Source: Sellimonas caecigallum (GTDB lineage: Bacteria; Bacillota; Clostridia; Lachnospirales; Lachnospiraceae). Taken from it: a stretch of 64,000 nucleotides of DNA. Within the stretch, counting starts at the first letter, position 1, and each line of letters begins with the position of its first letter. The translations under genes were made by a program, and so were the position numbers. The notes below the pieces were generated by a model. It saw only the letters and a list, made by a program, of their open reading frames with translations. It had not been told where the DNA came from and searched no databases. Where the stretch lies: positions 1 to 64,000 of the forward strand of contig NZ_VIRV01000013.1 in the NCBI RefSeq assembly GCF_019754295.1, read 5' to 3'. Positions 8,252 to 17,453 of this stretch are shown piece after piece.

Positions 8252-9343
8252 TTAATTTATTTTTTTCGGGTAGGAAGTAGTTCCGCGCACGATCAACCTT
8301 GGCTCATACTCGACATGGTACGTGCTGACAGGCTCGATTTCCGAGTATCCGGCATTCTGCGTAGTAATCTTCTTCATAATGATGTCGCATGCGTCCCGGC
8401 CTTTAAAGACAACGAAATGCTCGATCGTCGTCAAAGATACTTTGTGAATCCGCGCAAACAATGTATTATCGCAGCCCATGACCGAAATATCGCCCGGCAC
8501 CTTATACTTTTCATCATGAAGAGCATCCAATATCCCGAACGCGATCATATCATTGAGTCCCACGATAGCTGTCACATCTCGCTTTTCCGCCAGCAGCTCT
8601 TTTGTGAGATCGTACCCGATCTTATATTCCGAGTCGATATTCGGGACATTTTGATCCATTTCTTCTCCAGCCGCCTTGATGATAACCCGATCTTTCAATC
8701 CCTGCTTATCGAATTCCTTCAGGAAACCTTCGACCCGCTTGGAACGCTGTTTCTGACGGATGGTAAGAGGCGGAGCGATATAAGCGACATCCCGGTGCCC
8801 AAGCTCCAGCAGATGTCTGGCCATCAAACGCCCCAGCTTCGAGTTGTCAAGTTCTACTGCATCCACGTTGAGCTGTTCATTTTGATTGTTCACGATCACA
8901 ATCGGGATCTTCTCCGAAAGCTTTTCGATGGTATCCATATAGCATCGGCTCGGATTGCACGTATAAATGATTCCAAGAGGCGAAATCTCGGGCATCATTC
9001 TCAGATACCGCTCCTCCATCTTCAGATCACGCTGGGTATTGCAGATAAACAGTCCGTACCCTGCCTCCTTCGCCCTGGACTCGATACCCTGCAGGAGCAT
9101 TACGTAGTAAGGGTTTGTCAAGTTAGAGCAGAATACGACCAAAAGTTTCTCCCGCCGGTTTTCTTTTTTGATCTTCCTCTTTGGCGGCTGATAATTCATT
9201 TCTTTTGCTGCCCGCTCCACTTTTTCAACCGTCTCTTTTGAGAAGGAGACATTGTATTTTTGATTGAGGATCATGGAGACCGCGGACTGAGACACACCCG
9301 CCGCCCGGGCAATGTCTGTCGATGTCACTTTTTTCTTCTTCAT
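8252..9343 (-). CDS. LacI family transcriptional regulator
   Basis: 363 residues. An N-terminal helix-turn-helix and hinge (TSTDIARAAGVSQSAVSMILN, about residues 7-26) is followed by a periplasmic-binding-protein-like sensor domain (about 65-355; LLVVFCSNLTNPYYVMLLQG). Such proteins bind sugar ligands and repress nearby carbohydrate genes. AAAGGA precedes the ATG. The transaldolase-transketolase operon downstream is a possible target, but the gene also directly follows recR, and no sugar transporter is nearby. Effector unknown. Confidence 0.9.
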   Translation of the reverse strand: MKKKKVTSTDIARAAGVSQSAVSMILNQKYNVSFSKETVEKVERAAKEMNYQPPKRKIKKENRREKLLVVFCSNLTNPYYVMLLQGIESRAKEAGYGLFICNTQRDLKMEERYLRMMPEISPLGIIYTCNPSRCYMDTIEKLSEKIPIVIVNNQNEQLNVDAVELDNSKLGRLMARHLLELGHRDVAYIAPPLTIRQKQRSKRVEGFLKEFDKQGLKDRVIIKAAGEEMDQNVPNIDSEYKIGYDLTKELLAEKRDVTAIVGLNDMIAFGILDALHDEKYKVPGDISVMGCDNTLFARIHKVSLTTIEHFVVFKGRDACDIIMKKITTQNAGYSEIEPVSTYHVEYEPRLIVRGTTSYPKKIN

Positions 9344-9362
9344 TTTTCCTTTACAACAAAAC

Positions 9363-9382
9363 GGAGGGAGACTCCTCCCTCT
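9363..9382 (-). terminator. short hairpin after recR
   Basis: GAGGGAG (9364-9370) pairs with CTCCCTC (9375-9381), followed on the minus strand by CGTTTTGTTG. It would end the dnaX-ybaB-recR transcript before the LacI gene. The T-run is modest. Confidence 0.4.
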
Positions 9383-9384
9383 TT

Positions 9385-9981
9385 TTAAAGCTCCGTCCTT
9401 CCCTCCAAGGCTCTCAGAAGCGTCACTTCGTCAATGTATTCCAGGTCTCCGCCGACCGGCACCCCGCTGGCAATCCGGCTTACCTTGATGCCGACAGGCT
9501 TGATGAGCTTGCTGATATACATAGCCGTCGTCTCCCCTTCCAGCGTGGAATTGGTTGCGATGATCACTTCATCCACATCGCCTTCAAGCCGCATCATCAG
9601 CTCTTTGAGCCGAATGTCTCCAGGACCAATTCCAAGCATCGGCGAAATCGCCCCGTGAAGTACATGATACACTCCTTCGTACTTTCCTGTTTTTTCATAG
9701 GCCGCCAGGTCTCTCGGGGTCTCCACGACCATGATCGTCCTGTGATCCCTGTTTTCGTTGCGGCAGATAGGACAGAGTTCATCATCAGTCAGCGTACAGC
9801 ATTCTTTACAGTACCGCACGTTATTTCTTGCATCCACCATCGTCCTGGCAAACTCTTCTACCTGCTCTTTCGGCATATGGATGATATGGAAGGCAAGACG
9901 CTGCGCCGATTTTGCTCCGATACCCGGAAGTCTTGAAAGTTCCTCGATCAGACGGCTGATCTGGTTGCTGTAATATTCCAT
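9385..9981 (-). CDS. recR: recombination mediator RecR
   Basis: 198 residues, usual length. Order of parts: helix-hairpin-helix ([17 protein letters not shown], about 15-31), four-cysteine zinc finger ([16 protein letters not shown], about 57-72), Toprim domain ([15 protein letters not shown] onwards). With RecF/RecO it loads RecA on gapped DNA. It follows dnaX and ybaB with a 17-bp gap, the usual Firmicutes order. Confidence 0.97.
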   Translation of the reverse strand: MEYYSNQISRLIEELSRLPGIGAKSAQRLAFHIIHMPKEQVEEFARTMVDARNNVRYCKECCTLTDDELCPICRNENRDHRTIMVVETPRDLAAYEKTGKYEGVYHVLHGAISPMLGIGPGDIRLKELMMRLEGDVDEVIIATNSTLEGETTAMYISKLIKPVGIKVSRIASGVPVGGDLEYIDEVTLLRALEGRTEL

Positions 9982-9998
9982 TTCCCATTCCTCTTGAT

Positions 9999-10352
9999 CT
10001 AGAACATTCCCGGAATGCCACCGCCCATACCGCCTGTCAGCTTGCTCATGGCGGATGTGTTGGCTTCATCCACCTGGCGGAGCGCCTCATTTACCGCCGC
10101 AACGATCAGATCCTGAAGCATCTCGATATCGTCCGGATCAACAACTTCTTCCTGAAGTTCTACTTTCAAGATCTCTCTTTTACCGGAAACTGTCACTTTT
10201 ACCGCACCGCCTCCTGCTGTAGCGGAAAATTCTTTCGTCTCCATCTCTTTTGCCTGTTCTTCCATCTGACGCTGCATCTTCTGCGCCTGCTTCATCAGAT
10301 TTGCCATATTCCCCGGCATTCCACCGCCCGGAAAACCTCCTCTTCTTGCCAT
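9999..10352 (-). CDS. YbaB/EbfC family nucleoid-associated protein
   Basis: 117 residues. A glycine/methionine-rich head ([20 protein letters not shown]) precedes the family core with [13 protein letters not shown] and [15 protein letters not shown]. These small dimers bind DNA without strong sequence preference. Sits between dnaX and recR with short gaps (13 and 17 bp), as in many bacteria. Confidence 0.95.
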   Translation of the reverse strand: MARRGGFPGGGMPGNMANLMKQAQKMQRQMEEQAKEMETKEFSATAGGGAVKVTVSGKREILKVELQEEVVDPDDIEMLQDLIVAAVNEALRQVDEANTSAMSKLTGGMGGGIPGMF

Positions 10353-10365
10353 GATCGGTTCCTCC

Positions 10366-11940
10366 TTATTCTTCTACTGTGATATCCATATGGATAAGTT
10401 GTTCCAAATCCACAAAACTTTCTTCAAATCTGCGCCCCTGCTCCACTTTTCCGACTTCAATCTCTATCTGTCTTCCGGTCCGCTGAGCGATCAGATCACG
10501 TATTTCCTTCTTGTGATCCTCTGTCCCTACGACACTTGCCCCCAGATCATCCGGAAGGATGATCTGGAGCTGTCCCTGATTTCCGACGCTTAACCTCGCC
10601 TGCTTTAAGTATGTCTTTAACATGCCGGACGCCTCGTTTGCAATCATCCGGAAATTCTTTGCCACTTCGGTCACTTCTTCCGGGAGCGCCTTTGGGAGCT
10701 CAGGCTTCGCCGCCATCTCTGTTTGCGCAAACTCCCTTTTCACGCCTCCGTCTTCACGTGAGACAACTTCCCGTTGTACCGGAATCCCTTTTGCCACTTT
10801 TTCTTCCAGAGCCCGTATCCGGTCAAGAAGCGTATCGTTTCTCGTCTCCATCTGTGGTTTACAGAGTTTGATGAGCGCCACTTCCAAAAGCACTCTTTTC
10901 TGTGTCGCATATTTCAGCTGCCCGCTCAGATCTGAAAAGATCCGGATATAGCGGATCAGCGCATCATTGTCAATCCTTTGTGCTTCTTCTTTCAACTGTG
11001 CCAGATTCTCCGTAGAGACATCAAGCACATCCTCCATATTATCAGAACTCTTTACTAATAGCAAGTTCCTTAAATACCATGTGAAATCTGCGGATAACTG
11101 AGACAGCTCTTTTCCCTGCATCACAAGGTCATTGACCGCCTCCATTACCGCCTTCACATCCCGATCCAGAATCTTTCTCAGCAGTGCGCTGTAAACATCC
11201 GTATCCACAGCCCCAAGAACATCCAGCACCATATCGTATGTGAGTTTTTCTCCAATATGGAATGCAATGCACTGATCGAGGAGACTCAATGCATCACGCA
11301 TAGATCCGTCAGCCGCCTTAGCTACATACCGGATCGCCCTTTCTTCCACTTCTACCTGTTCTTTCTCCATCAGCTCTCTTAGCCTGTCCGAGATCGTATC
11401 GATGGTAATCCTTCGGAAATCGTATCTCTGACATCTCGAAAGAATCGTAATAGGAATCTTGTGCACCTCTGTCGTCGCAAGAATAAAGATCACATATTCC
11501 GGAGGTTCCTCAAGCGTTTTTAAAAGCGCGTTGAAAGCCCCGATGGAAAGCATGTGCACCTCGTCGATGATATAGACTTTGTATCTTCCCTGTGCAGGGC
11601 GGTATTCCACTTCCTCGCGAATGCTGCGGATATTATCCACACCATTGTTGGACGCCGCATCGATCTCCACTACGTTCATATAGGTGCCTGCCCCGATATT
11701 CCTGCACATATCGCATTCTCCGCACGGACTGCCGTTGACCGGGTGCTCACAGTTTACCGCTTTTGCAAAAATTTTTGCCACTGTCGTCTTACCCGTGCCC
11801 CGCGTTCCGCAGAACAGATACGCGTGCCCGATCCTGCCTGCTTTGATCTGGTTTTGTAATGTTGTCACAATGTGGTCTTGTCCTTTGACATCCTCAAATT
11901 CAGATGGACGAAATTTTCTGTATAAGGCAGTATAAGACAT
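10366..11940 (-). CDS. dnaX: DNA polymerase III subunit gamma/tau
   Basis: 524 residues. AAA+ clamp-loader ATPase: Walker A in [12 protein letters not shown] (about 46-57), zinc cluster CGECDMC, Walker B in IIDEVHML, sensor region [12 protein letters not shown]-terminal extension (about 370-524) is the tau-like polymerase-contacting part. AAGGAGAAT precedes the ATG. It follows pfkA after 25 bp without a terminator in between, so read-through from the pfkA promoter is likely. Confidence 0.97.
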   Translation of the reverse strand: MSYTALYRKFRPSEFEDVKGQDHIVTTLQNQIKAGRIGHAYLFCGTRGTGKTTVAKIFAKAVNCEHPVNGSPCGECDMCRNIGAGTYMNVVEIDAASNNGVDNIRSIREEVEYRPAQGRYKVYIIDEVHMLSIGAFNALLKTLEEPPEYVIFILATTEVHKIPITILSRCQRYDFRRITIDTISDRLRELMEKEQVEVEERAIRYVAKAADGSMRDALSLLDQCIAFHIGEKLTYDMVLDVLGAVDTDVYSALLRKILDRDVKAVMEAVNDLVMQGKELSQLSADFTWYLRNLLLVKSSDNMEDVLDVSTENLAQLKEEAQRIDNDALIRYIRIFSDLSGQLKYATQKRVLLEVALIKLCKPQMETRNDTLLDRIRALEEKVAKGIPVQREVVSREDGGVKREFAQTEMAAKPELPKALPEEVTEVAKNFRMIANEASGMLKTYLKQARLSVGNQGQLQIILPDDLGASVVGTEDHKKEIRDLIAQRTGRQIEIEVGKVEQGRRFEESFVDLEQLIHMDITVEE

Positions 11941-11965
11941 TCTTTATTCTCCTTGTCTGTTTCTT

Positions 11966-13051
11966 TTACATTTCATCTCCGAAACTGATGCCGACCATTT
12001 TTGCTTCTTTGATAATGCCGGCTTTCGGGTCTACCGTCTTAAGTTTTCCCGCCACCTCTTTGAGCGGCACTTTACAGATCTTATCCTCTCTGATCGCTAC
12101 CATGTAACCGAATTCCTTTTTCAGGATCATCTCCGCCGCTGCAGCTCCAAGTCTCGTAGAAAGGACACGGTCGTACGGACACGGGGAACCTCCTCTTTGC
12201 GTATGCCCCGGAACCGTGATGCGAACTTCCTGCGAACACTTATTCTGGATCTTTTCTGCCAGTTCATATGCCACAGAAGGATATTTTTTCTTCTTCTTTT
12301 CTTGAAGTTCTTTCAGTTTCTTCTTCGGCATTTCAGCTTCTTCTTTTGTGATAGCCCCCTCTGCCACAGCAATGATCGTAAAACGCTTTCCTGCATCCGC
12401 TCTTTTCTGGATTGATTTTACAACTACATCCAGATCATAAGGGATCTCCGGAAGCAGAACGATGTCTGCCCCTCCTGCAATACCTGCGTGGAGTGTGACC
12501 CAGCCCACTTTATGGCCCATGACTTCCACGATGAACACTCTGCTGTGTGAAGTAGCCGTTGTGTGGATTTTATCGATCGTATCTGTCGCAATGTCTACCG
12601 CACTCTGAAATCCGAATGTCATGTCTGTTCCCCAGAGATCATTGTCAATGGTCTTCGGCAGTGTCACAACATTGAGTCCCTCTTCCCGCAGAAGATTTGC
12701 TGTCTTGTGCGTTCCATTTCCTCCCAGCACTACAAGACAGTCAAGGTTGAGCTTATGATAAGTATGTTTCATCGCCTCTACTTTATCAATCCCGTCCTCT
12801 CCTGGTTCCCTCATCAGTTTAAATGGCTGACGTGATGTTCCGAGGATCGTGCCGCCGGTCGTAAGGATACCCGAAAAATCCCTGTCCGTCATCATCTTGA
12901 AGTCGGAGTAGATCAGTCCCTTATATCCATCTTTGAAACCGTAGATCTCTACATCCTTTACCTTTGAAAAAATCCCTTTTGCCACCCCGCGCATTGCAGC
13001 ATTTAACGCCTGACAGTCGCCTCCGCTTGTCAGCATTCCGATTCGCAGCAT
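11966..13051 (-). CDS. pfkA: 6-phosphofructokinase, mixed ATP/PPi-type signature
   Basis: 361 residues. It phosphorylates fructose 6-phosphate to fructose 1,6-bisphosphate in glycolysis. Family motifs: TSGGDCQALNAAMRG (phosphate donor loop), PKTIDNDLWGTD (catalytic Asp in TIDND) and EVMGHKVGWVTLHAG. The donor-selecting positions are mixed: GGNGT carries the Gly typical of ATP enzymes but with Asn for the usual Asp, while the Lys of PKTIDND is typical of PPi enzymes. The frame is open further upstream; AAAGGATGTGAGCAT supports ATG at 13051. The phosphate donor is uncertain. Confidence 0.92.
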   Translation of the reverse strand: MLRIGMLTSGGDCQALNAAMRGVAKGIFSKVKDVEIYGFKDGYKGLIYSDFKMMTDRDFSGILTTGGTILGTSRQPFKLMREPGEDGIDKVEAMKHTYHKLNLDCLVVLGGNGTHKTANLLREEGLNVVTLPKTIDNDLWGTDMTFGFQSAVDIATDTIDKIHTTATSHSRVFIVEVMGHKVGWVTLHAGIAGGADIVLLPEIPYDLDVVVKSIQKRADAGKRFTIIAVAEGAITKEEAEMPKKKLKELQEKKKKKYPSVAYELAEKIQNKCSQEVRITVPGHTQRGGSPCPYDRVLSTRLGAAAAEMILKKEFGYMVAIREDKICKVPLKEVAGKLKTVDPKAGIIKEAKMVGISFGDEM

Positions 13052-13131
13052 ATGCTCACATCCTTTCTTTTTTTTAGCAGTTACCGTCCGTCCCTGTGTC
13101 ACACCGTATCCGAACCGTAACATATATTCTT

Positions 13132-13160
13132 ATTATATCTTATTTTATGGGTGCTAACAA
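13132..13160 (-). promoter_or_regulatory. promoter of pfkA
   Basis: TTGTTA (13155-13160), 17-nt spacer, TATAAT (13132-13137) on the minus strand. A plus-strand TATAAT at 13174-13179 probably serves map, so the two divergent promoters overlap and may compete. Confidence 0.6.
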
Positions 13161-13284
13161 CCGCGAAATGCGATATAATAATGGAGGAATATATTCAAAA
13201 TAATCCCGTGGGCAAGAAAAAGACAGACTGCCTGCGGGCAGAAAAGCAGAGATACACAAATTCACAACAAAGGAGATTTTGCAT

Positions 13285-14148
13285 ATGGAACGAAATGAAC
13301 CATGCTGGTGCGGAAGCGGAAAAAAATACAAAAAATGCCATATGGCGATGGACGAAAAAATCGCCCTTCACGCGGAGAATGGCGAGATTGTACCGGATCA
13401 CAGCATGATCAAAACACCGGAACAGATCGAAAAGATCAGGGAGAGTGCAAAACTAAATACAGCTGTCCTTGATCATGTAGAAAAACATATCCATGCCGGA
13501 ATGAGTACGGAGGAGATTGACCGGCTCGTATATGACTTCACAACTCAGCACGGCGGAATCCCTGCCCCTTTGAACTACCAGGGATTCCCAAAGAGCGTCT
13601 GCACTTCCATAAACAACGAGATCTGTCATGGCATCCCTGATGAATCCATCATCCTTCAGGAAGGAGATATCGTCAATGTGGATGTATCTACCATCCTCGA
13701 TGGATATTTTTCGGATGCGTCCCGCATGTTCTGCATTGGGGAAGTCAGTGAACGTGCTTCAAAACTTGTGCGCGTCACAAAAGAATGCGTTGAACTTGGA
13801 CTTAAGGAGGCAAAACCGTGGAACCACCTTGGAGATATCGCTCACGCCATCCAGGCTCACGCCAATGAAAATGGATATTCCGTTGTGGAGGAAATCGGAG
13901 GACATGGAATCGGCCTGGAATTCCATGAAGAGCCGTGGGTCAGCTACGTAACGCCAAAAGGAAGTGAGATGCTCCTCGTCCCTGGAATGATGTTTACGAT
14001 CGAACCGATGATCAATGAGGGGGGACCGGATTTCTTTATCGACGAAGATAACGGCTGGACAGTATATACAGAAGACGACGGACTTTCCGCCCAGGTAGAA
14101 TATATGGTGCTTATCACGGAAGACGGAGCCGAAGTACTGACAAAATAG
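13285..14148 (+). CDS. map: type I methionine aminopeptidase with SEC-C zinc motif
   Basis: 287 residues. Removes the initiator methionine from new proteins. An N-terminal SEC-C motif (NEPCWCGSGKKYKKCH, residues 3-18) binds zinc, and the peptidase fold follows. Metal ligands: Asp in VNVDVS, Asp in FSDASRMF, His in GGHGIG, Glu in TIEPMIN, Glu in QVEYMVL. An upstream TTG is in frame two codons earlier, but AAAGGAG is spaced 9 nt from ATG at 13285, which is preferred. The SEC-C form is common in clostridia. Confidence 0.96.
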   Translation: MERNEPCWCGSGKKYKKCHMAMDEKIALHAENGEIVPDHSMIKTPEQIEKIRESAKLNTAVLDHVEKHIHAGMSTEEIDRLVYDFTTQHGGIPAPLNYQGFPKSVCTSINNEICHGIPDESIILQEGDIVNVDVSTILDGYFSDASRMFCIGEVSERASKLVRVTKECVELGLKEAKPWNHLGDIAHAIQAHANENGYSVVEEIGGHGIGLEFHEEPWVSYVTPKGSEMLLVPGMMFTIEPMINEGGPDFFIDEDNGWTVYTEDDGLSAQVEYMVLITEDGAEVLTK

Positions 14149-14162
14149 GCTGTTGCTCATTT

Positions 14163-14197
14163 AAAGACCCTGCTGCATTGATGAAGCCGGGTCTTTT
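14163..14197 (+). terminator. terminator of map
   Basis: AAAGACCC pairs with GGGTCTTT, with an inner GCT/AGC pairing; TTTTCTC follows. Confidence 0.7.
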
Positions 14198-14240
14198 CTC
14201 AAATAACAAAAAACGAGTCAAAAAGTTTTCCTTTACAGAA

Positions 14241-14277
14241 AAAAGCACTGCCCTTCAAAGTAAAAGGCAGTGCTTTT
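14241..14277. terminator. bidirectional hairpin between map and tRNA genes
   Basis: A perfect 12-bp stem (14241-14252 with 14266-14277) flanked by A-run and T-run on both sides; probably ends the minus-strand tRNA transcript. Confidence 0.75.
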
Positions 14278-14291
14278 CATGACATACAAAA

Positions 14292-14362
14292 AGCGGGTGA
14301 TGGGAATCGAACCCACGTATCCAGCTTGGAAGGCTGGTGTTCTACCATTGAACTACACCCGC
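14292..14362 (-). tRNA. tRNA-Gly (anticodon TCC)
   Basis: Full cloverleaf of 71 nt: acceptor GCGGGTG/CACCCGC, D arm GTTC/GAAC, anticodon loop CTTCCAA, T arm GTGGG/CCCAT with TTCGATT loop. The 3' CCA is not encoded. Confidence 0.96.
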
Positions 14363-14365
14363 GTA

Positions 14366-14438
<73 letters not shown>

Positions 14439-14563
14439 ATCTCTCTATTTAACTGCTGTGCGCTGAGCACATGTTGTATTATATTACGGAATATTTCATT
14501 TGTCAACAATTATTTCAAATTTTTTTATTTTTTATATTTTGTACGTTTTTCCGATTTCTCCAA

Positions 14564-14890
14564 TCAATCAATTCCATTGTATTCGGCCACATAGATCATA
14601 CCGTACCGGTTTACGACCCAGTTTCGCATCTCCACGCCTTTGTCCCTGTCATAAGGAGGTTGTGTGAGCACATATCCAATCTGTCCATCTTCAAGCTCCT
14701 GTGAATACGGCGCCTCGACGATACCGGTCTGAAAAGCCGAGAGGGGATGCCCGGACCTTAAAATCGCAAAGCGCACTGCGCCATCCGGCAGCATAAAGAT
14801 ATACATGACAAGTATCAGTATCGGCACAAGGAACAAAACCTTCCAGTATTTTTTTGTCTTTCTTCTGTGTTTTCTGCGTTTTTTCTTCAT
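14564..14890 (-). CDS. small single-span membrane protein, unknown function
   Basis: 108 residues. A very basic N terminus (KKKRRKHRRKTKKYWK) precedes one membrane span (about 18-36), leaving an extracytoplasmic ~70-residue domain with no family I recognise (motifs LTQPPYDRDKG, NWVVNRYGMIYVAEY). An in-frame TTG lies three codons upstream, but GGGCGGG is spaced about 9 nt from ATG at 14890. Monocistronic between tRNA genes and the divergent alarmone gene. Confidence 0.65.
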   Translation of the reverse strand: MKKKRRKHRRKTKKYWKVLFLVPILILVMYIFMLPDGAVRFAILRSGHPLSAFQTGIVEAPYSQELEDGQIGYVLTQPPYDRDKGVEMRNWVVNRYGMIYVAEYNGID

Positions 14891-15008
14891 AAATTTCAAC
14901 CCGCCCGTTTCCAGACTATCATTCTCTTTCTATTGTATCAGAAACGATCATAAAATTTCTATCTTTTTTCTTAATACGTTCTTATGCTTCTGTTAATTTA
15001 AGAGGACG

Positions 15009-15037
15009 TTGATTGTCCTTGCCAAAAATGCTATGAT
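15009..15037 (+). promoter_or_regulatory. promoter of the alarmone-synthetase-like gene
   Basis: TTGATT (15009-15014), 17-nt spacer, TATGAT (15032-15037), 41 bp before the ATG at 15079. Confidence 0.65.
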
Positions 15038-15078
15038 GTAAAAGACACTCGAACTTTTGATCAAGGAAGTAAAAGACA

Positions 15079-15984
15079 ATGTTAAAAAAGGATTTTCTGG
15101 AACGGTTTTCCATCAGTGAAGAAGAATTTGAGGAGGCTGGTTTTACGTGGGAAGAGCTTTGCTATATCGCGCGGGATTACGCTTATCGCCTCCCCCATCT
15201 CAGGCTTATCCGGGATGAATTTCTACAGGAATACATCAAAAACAAGGACCACCGTACGGGTCTGCATTCTTACCGCACCCGTATCAAAAGCCCTTGGCAT
15301 CTTGTTGAAAAAATCATTCGCAAACGGTGCGAGAACTACCCCAAATACCGCACGCTCACAAAAGACAATTACATGAAGTTTGTAACCGACACCATCGGAT
15401 TTCGCGGCCTGATCCTGTACCGAGAAGACTGGGTTGTATTTCACAAATATCTGATCCGGCATTTTGAAAACAATCCGGACCTTTATATCCGGGACTGTAT
15501 TGCGGATTTCCATCCAGACAAAGACCTCTACATGGCCGAGCCGCCAAAGGTCCATATGCGTCTCGGAGATTTCAGTGAGATTTATTCTGAATGGATACCG
15601 GCTGACAATATATTCGATCGCAAACACTATCGCTCCGTTCATTATATTTTAAAATACAAAGGAATCTATATGGAAGTGCAGCTGCGTACACTTTTTGAGG
15701 AAGGCTGGGGCGAGATCGATCATCATATCCTCTATCCATACAAAGTCAGTGACCCGATGCTGACAGAATTTTCCGAGCTTTTGAACCGGCTCTCCGGCAT
15801 GGGCGATGAGATGGCCTCCTTTTTCAAGCGTCTGTGCGATGTCTCCAGCGAGAATTTCCGCCCCAAACAGACGACGGTCAATCCATGGGCCGACTACAGC
15901 ACCTTCATCCGGCAGGAGCGCAAACCGGATCTGCATTCGATCCATACCATCGACGACGCCATTTTAAGCGTCATCAAAAAATAA
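15079..15984 (+). CDS. RelA/SpoT-domain (p)ppGpp synthetase-like protein
   Basis: 301 residues. The synthetase core is seen at about 70-235: DTIGFRGLILYRED aligns with the Asp/Arg motif of RelA/SpoT enzymes, and YRSVHYILKYKG with MEVQLRTLFEEGWGEIDH matches the conserved substrate and catalytic Glu (EVQ.RT) region. The HD hydrolase, TGS and ACT domains are absent, so it resembles a small alarmone synthetase with a longer C-terminal tail (about 236-301). Activity is inferred from motifs. It sits 17 bp upstream of a gene of unknown function. Confidence 0.85.
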   Translation: MLKKDFLERFSISEEEFEEAGFTWEELCYIARDYAYRLPHLRLIRDEFLQEYIKNKDHRTGLHSYRTRIKSPWHLVEKIIRKRCENYPKYRTLTKDNYMKFVTDTIGFRGLILYREDWVVFHKYLIRHFENNPDLYIRDCIADFHPDKDLYMAEPPKVHMRLGDFSEIYSEWIPADNIFDRKHYRSVHYILKYKGIYMEVQLRTLFEEGWGEIDHHILYPYKVSDPMLTEFSELLNRLSGMGDEMASFFKRLCDVSSENFRPKQTTVNPWADYSTFIRQERKPDLHSIHTIDDAILSVIKK

Positions 15985-16001
15985 GCATAGGAGGAATATC
16001 C

Positions 16002-16640
16002 ATGAATCCAATACCGACACCGGGGATACCGGAATACATCCTGGCTTCTGCAGACGATATGATGCAGCGCGTTCTGGATGGGAAAATACGGAAACATCTT
16101 CTGAATGACAATTCCGCTGTCTACACGCAATACGAGGACGTAGTGGCAGAATTTACCGAACAGGGGATCAAAAACAAATACGCTGTTATCTACAAAGAAG
16201 CCGACACTTTTTTAAGCAGTCTGGATGCTGCCGGTTCCGTGCGCATCGATGAGACGATACTGATGCACGCTGTCATGGACTATTTTACCGATATTTCCCG
16301 GATCCAGGGATTCCACAGGATCCGTCAAATCAGCGACATCAAGGAAATTTCCTACGATACTTACTGGCTCATGAGACGCAAACCACTGCAGGTTCTCTCC
16401 TCGGATGGAGACGAAGAATTCTGGGCATTCATCAACGAAAAGTTTGCCTTTTCCAGAGTTGCCTCCTTCCTCACACGCAGGCAAAGAGGCGCTGTGCTGG
16501 AGGATGAAAGCAAACAGGTCTTCCTGGATTTTCTGGACACGCTGTACTACTTTTTGAAATACCGCGAATATTCCCCTAAAATCCTGGAACTTATCCTCAT
16601 GGGATTCCAGACCGGACAGCTTTTCCCTGTAAAATCATAG
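16002..16640 (+). CDS. unknown protein paired with the alarmone synthetase gene
   Basis: 212 residues; I do not recognise a family. It has no signal peptide or membrane span and looks mostly helical, with charged and aromatic-rich stretches (YDTYWLMRRKPLQVL, FLTRRQRGAVLEDE, LDTLYYFLKYREYSP). The frame is open well upstream into the synthetase gene, but AGGAGGAATATCC directly before ATG at 16002 decides the start. The 17-bp spacing makes co-expression very likely. A partner or effector of the synthetase is a guess from position only. Confidence 0.8.
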   Translation: MNPIPTPGIPEYILASADDMMQRVLDGKIRKHLLNDNSAVYTQYEDVVAEFTEQGIKNKYAVIYKEADTFLSSLDAAGSVRIDETILMHAVMDYFTDISRIQGFHRIRQISDIKEISYDTYWLMRRKPLQVLSSDGDEEFWAFINEKFAFSRVASFLTRRQRGAVLEDESKQVFLDFLDTLYYFLKYREYSPKILELILMGFQTGQLFPVKS

Positions 16641-16690
16641 CGTTTTTCAGGCACAATCAGACATTTGCAATCAACAAAGGAGACCCTATC

Positions 16691-17323
16691 ATGAAAGAAC
16701 AAAATCTGCACACGAAAAAGGAACATCCTGTTTTTCGTTTTGTCAAAAAACACCTTACCCGCAGAATATTGACAGGAATTCTAATCGTGCTGATAATCGT
16801 TGCCGGGATAATCGGTCTTAGAAAGACTATTTTTTCCGACAGCCAGACGACCAAAATAGGCTTTGAGGATATCGGCGAGCTGGCCACCCAATCCGCCTAC
16901 TGCACACAAGTAAACGTTACCGATTCTTCAAGAGAATTGTTTGGCGCAAAAATCCCTTTTACGCAAAGCAAGTATATCTATAGTTACGATGTCGTAGTCA
17001 AGGCAGGATTTGACTTTGAAGAGATAGAATGGAGCAAAAACGATAAAACTATAGAAGTGAAACTGCCCGAAGCAAAAATTTTGAGCAACGAGATAGACCT
17101 GGATTCCTTCAAAGTATACCACGAACAAGAAAGCATTTATAACCAGATTGCTTTAGAAGAGAACAATGAGGCATTGGCCAAATTAAAGGAAACAGCCGAG
17201 AAAGATGCCATTGAAAATGGTTTGCTGGAAAATGCACGCAGCAACGCCGAAACAATACTGACCGGTTTTTTCGGAAATGAATATGATTTGGATAAATACG
17301 AGATAATTTTTACAGATAAATAG
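16691..17323 (+). CDS. DUF4230 domain membrane-anchored protein
   Basis: 210 residues. A basic cytoplasmic tail, a single membrane span (about 27-46) and an extracytoplasmic domain with the DUF4230 pattern (IGELATQSAYCTQVNV, YSYDVVVKAGFDFEEIEW, VKLPEAKILSNEIDLDS). A C-terminal helix rich in Ala and Glu follows. Function of DUF4230 is unknown. AAAGGAG precedes the ATG. It may belong to the same transcript as the two genes before it and the small peptide after it. Confidence 0.8.
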   Translation: MKEQNLHTKKEHPVFRFVKKHLTRRILTGILIVLIIVAGIIGLRKTIFSDSQTTKIGFEDIGELATQSAYCTQVNVTDSSRELFGAKIPFTQSKYIYSYDVVVKAGFDFEEIEWSKNDKTIEVKLPEAKILSNEIDLDSFKVYHEQESIYNQIALEENNEALAKLKETAEKDAIENGLLENARSNAETILTGFFGNEYDLDKYEIIFTDK

Positions 17324-17337
17324 AAAAGAGGCTGCAT

Positions 17338-17430
17338 ATGAAAAATTTTAAGAAAAAATTATTGTTAACGATTGCCATCATCGCAGGAGCGATCGCAATC
17401 TTCTACTTTATTTTATTCCTTACCGCGTAA
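17338..17430 (+). CDS. 30-residue putative membrane peptide
   Basis: A short frame starting 14 bp after the DUF4230 stop, with GAGG spaced about 6 nt from the ATG. The peptide has a basic start (KNFKKK) and one hydrophobic span (LLLTIAIIAGAIAIFYFILF) ending LTA. It ends 24 bp before a good terminator, so it would be the last gene of that transcript. No family known; the coding call rests on ribosome site, position and composition. Confidence 0.5.
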   Translation: MKNFKKKLLLTIAIIAGAIAIFYFILFLTA

Positions 17431-17453
17431 AATTTTCCTGAAGTATTACATAC

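Noticed and set aside
8141-9241. 366-codon plus-strand frame opposite the LacI gene
   Set aside because: Shadow of a well-supported regulator gene; rich in His, Arg and Leu without domain features.
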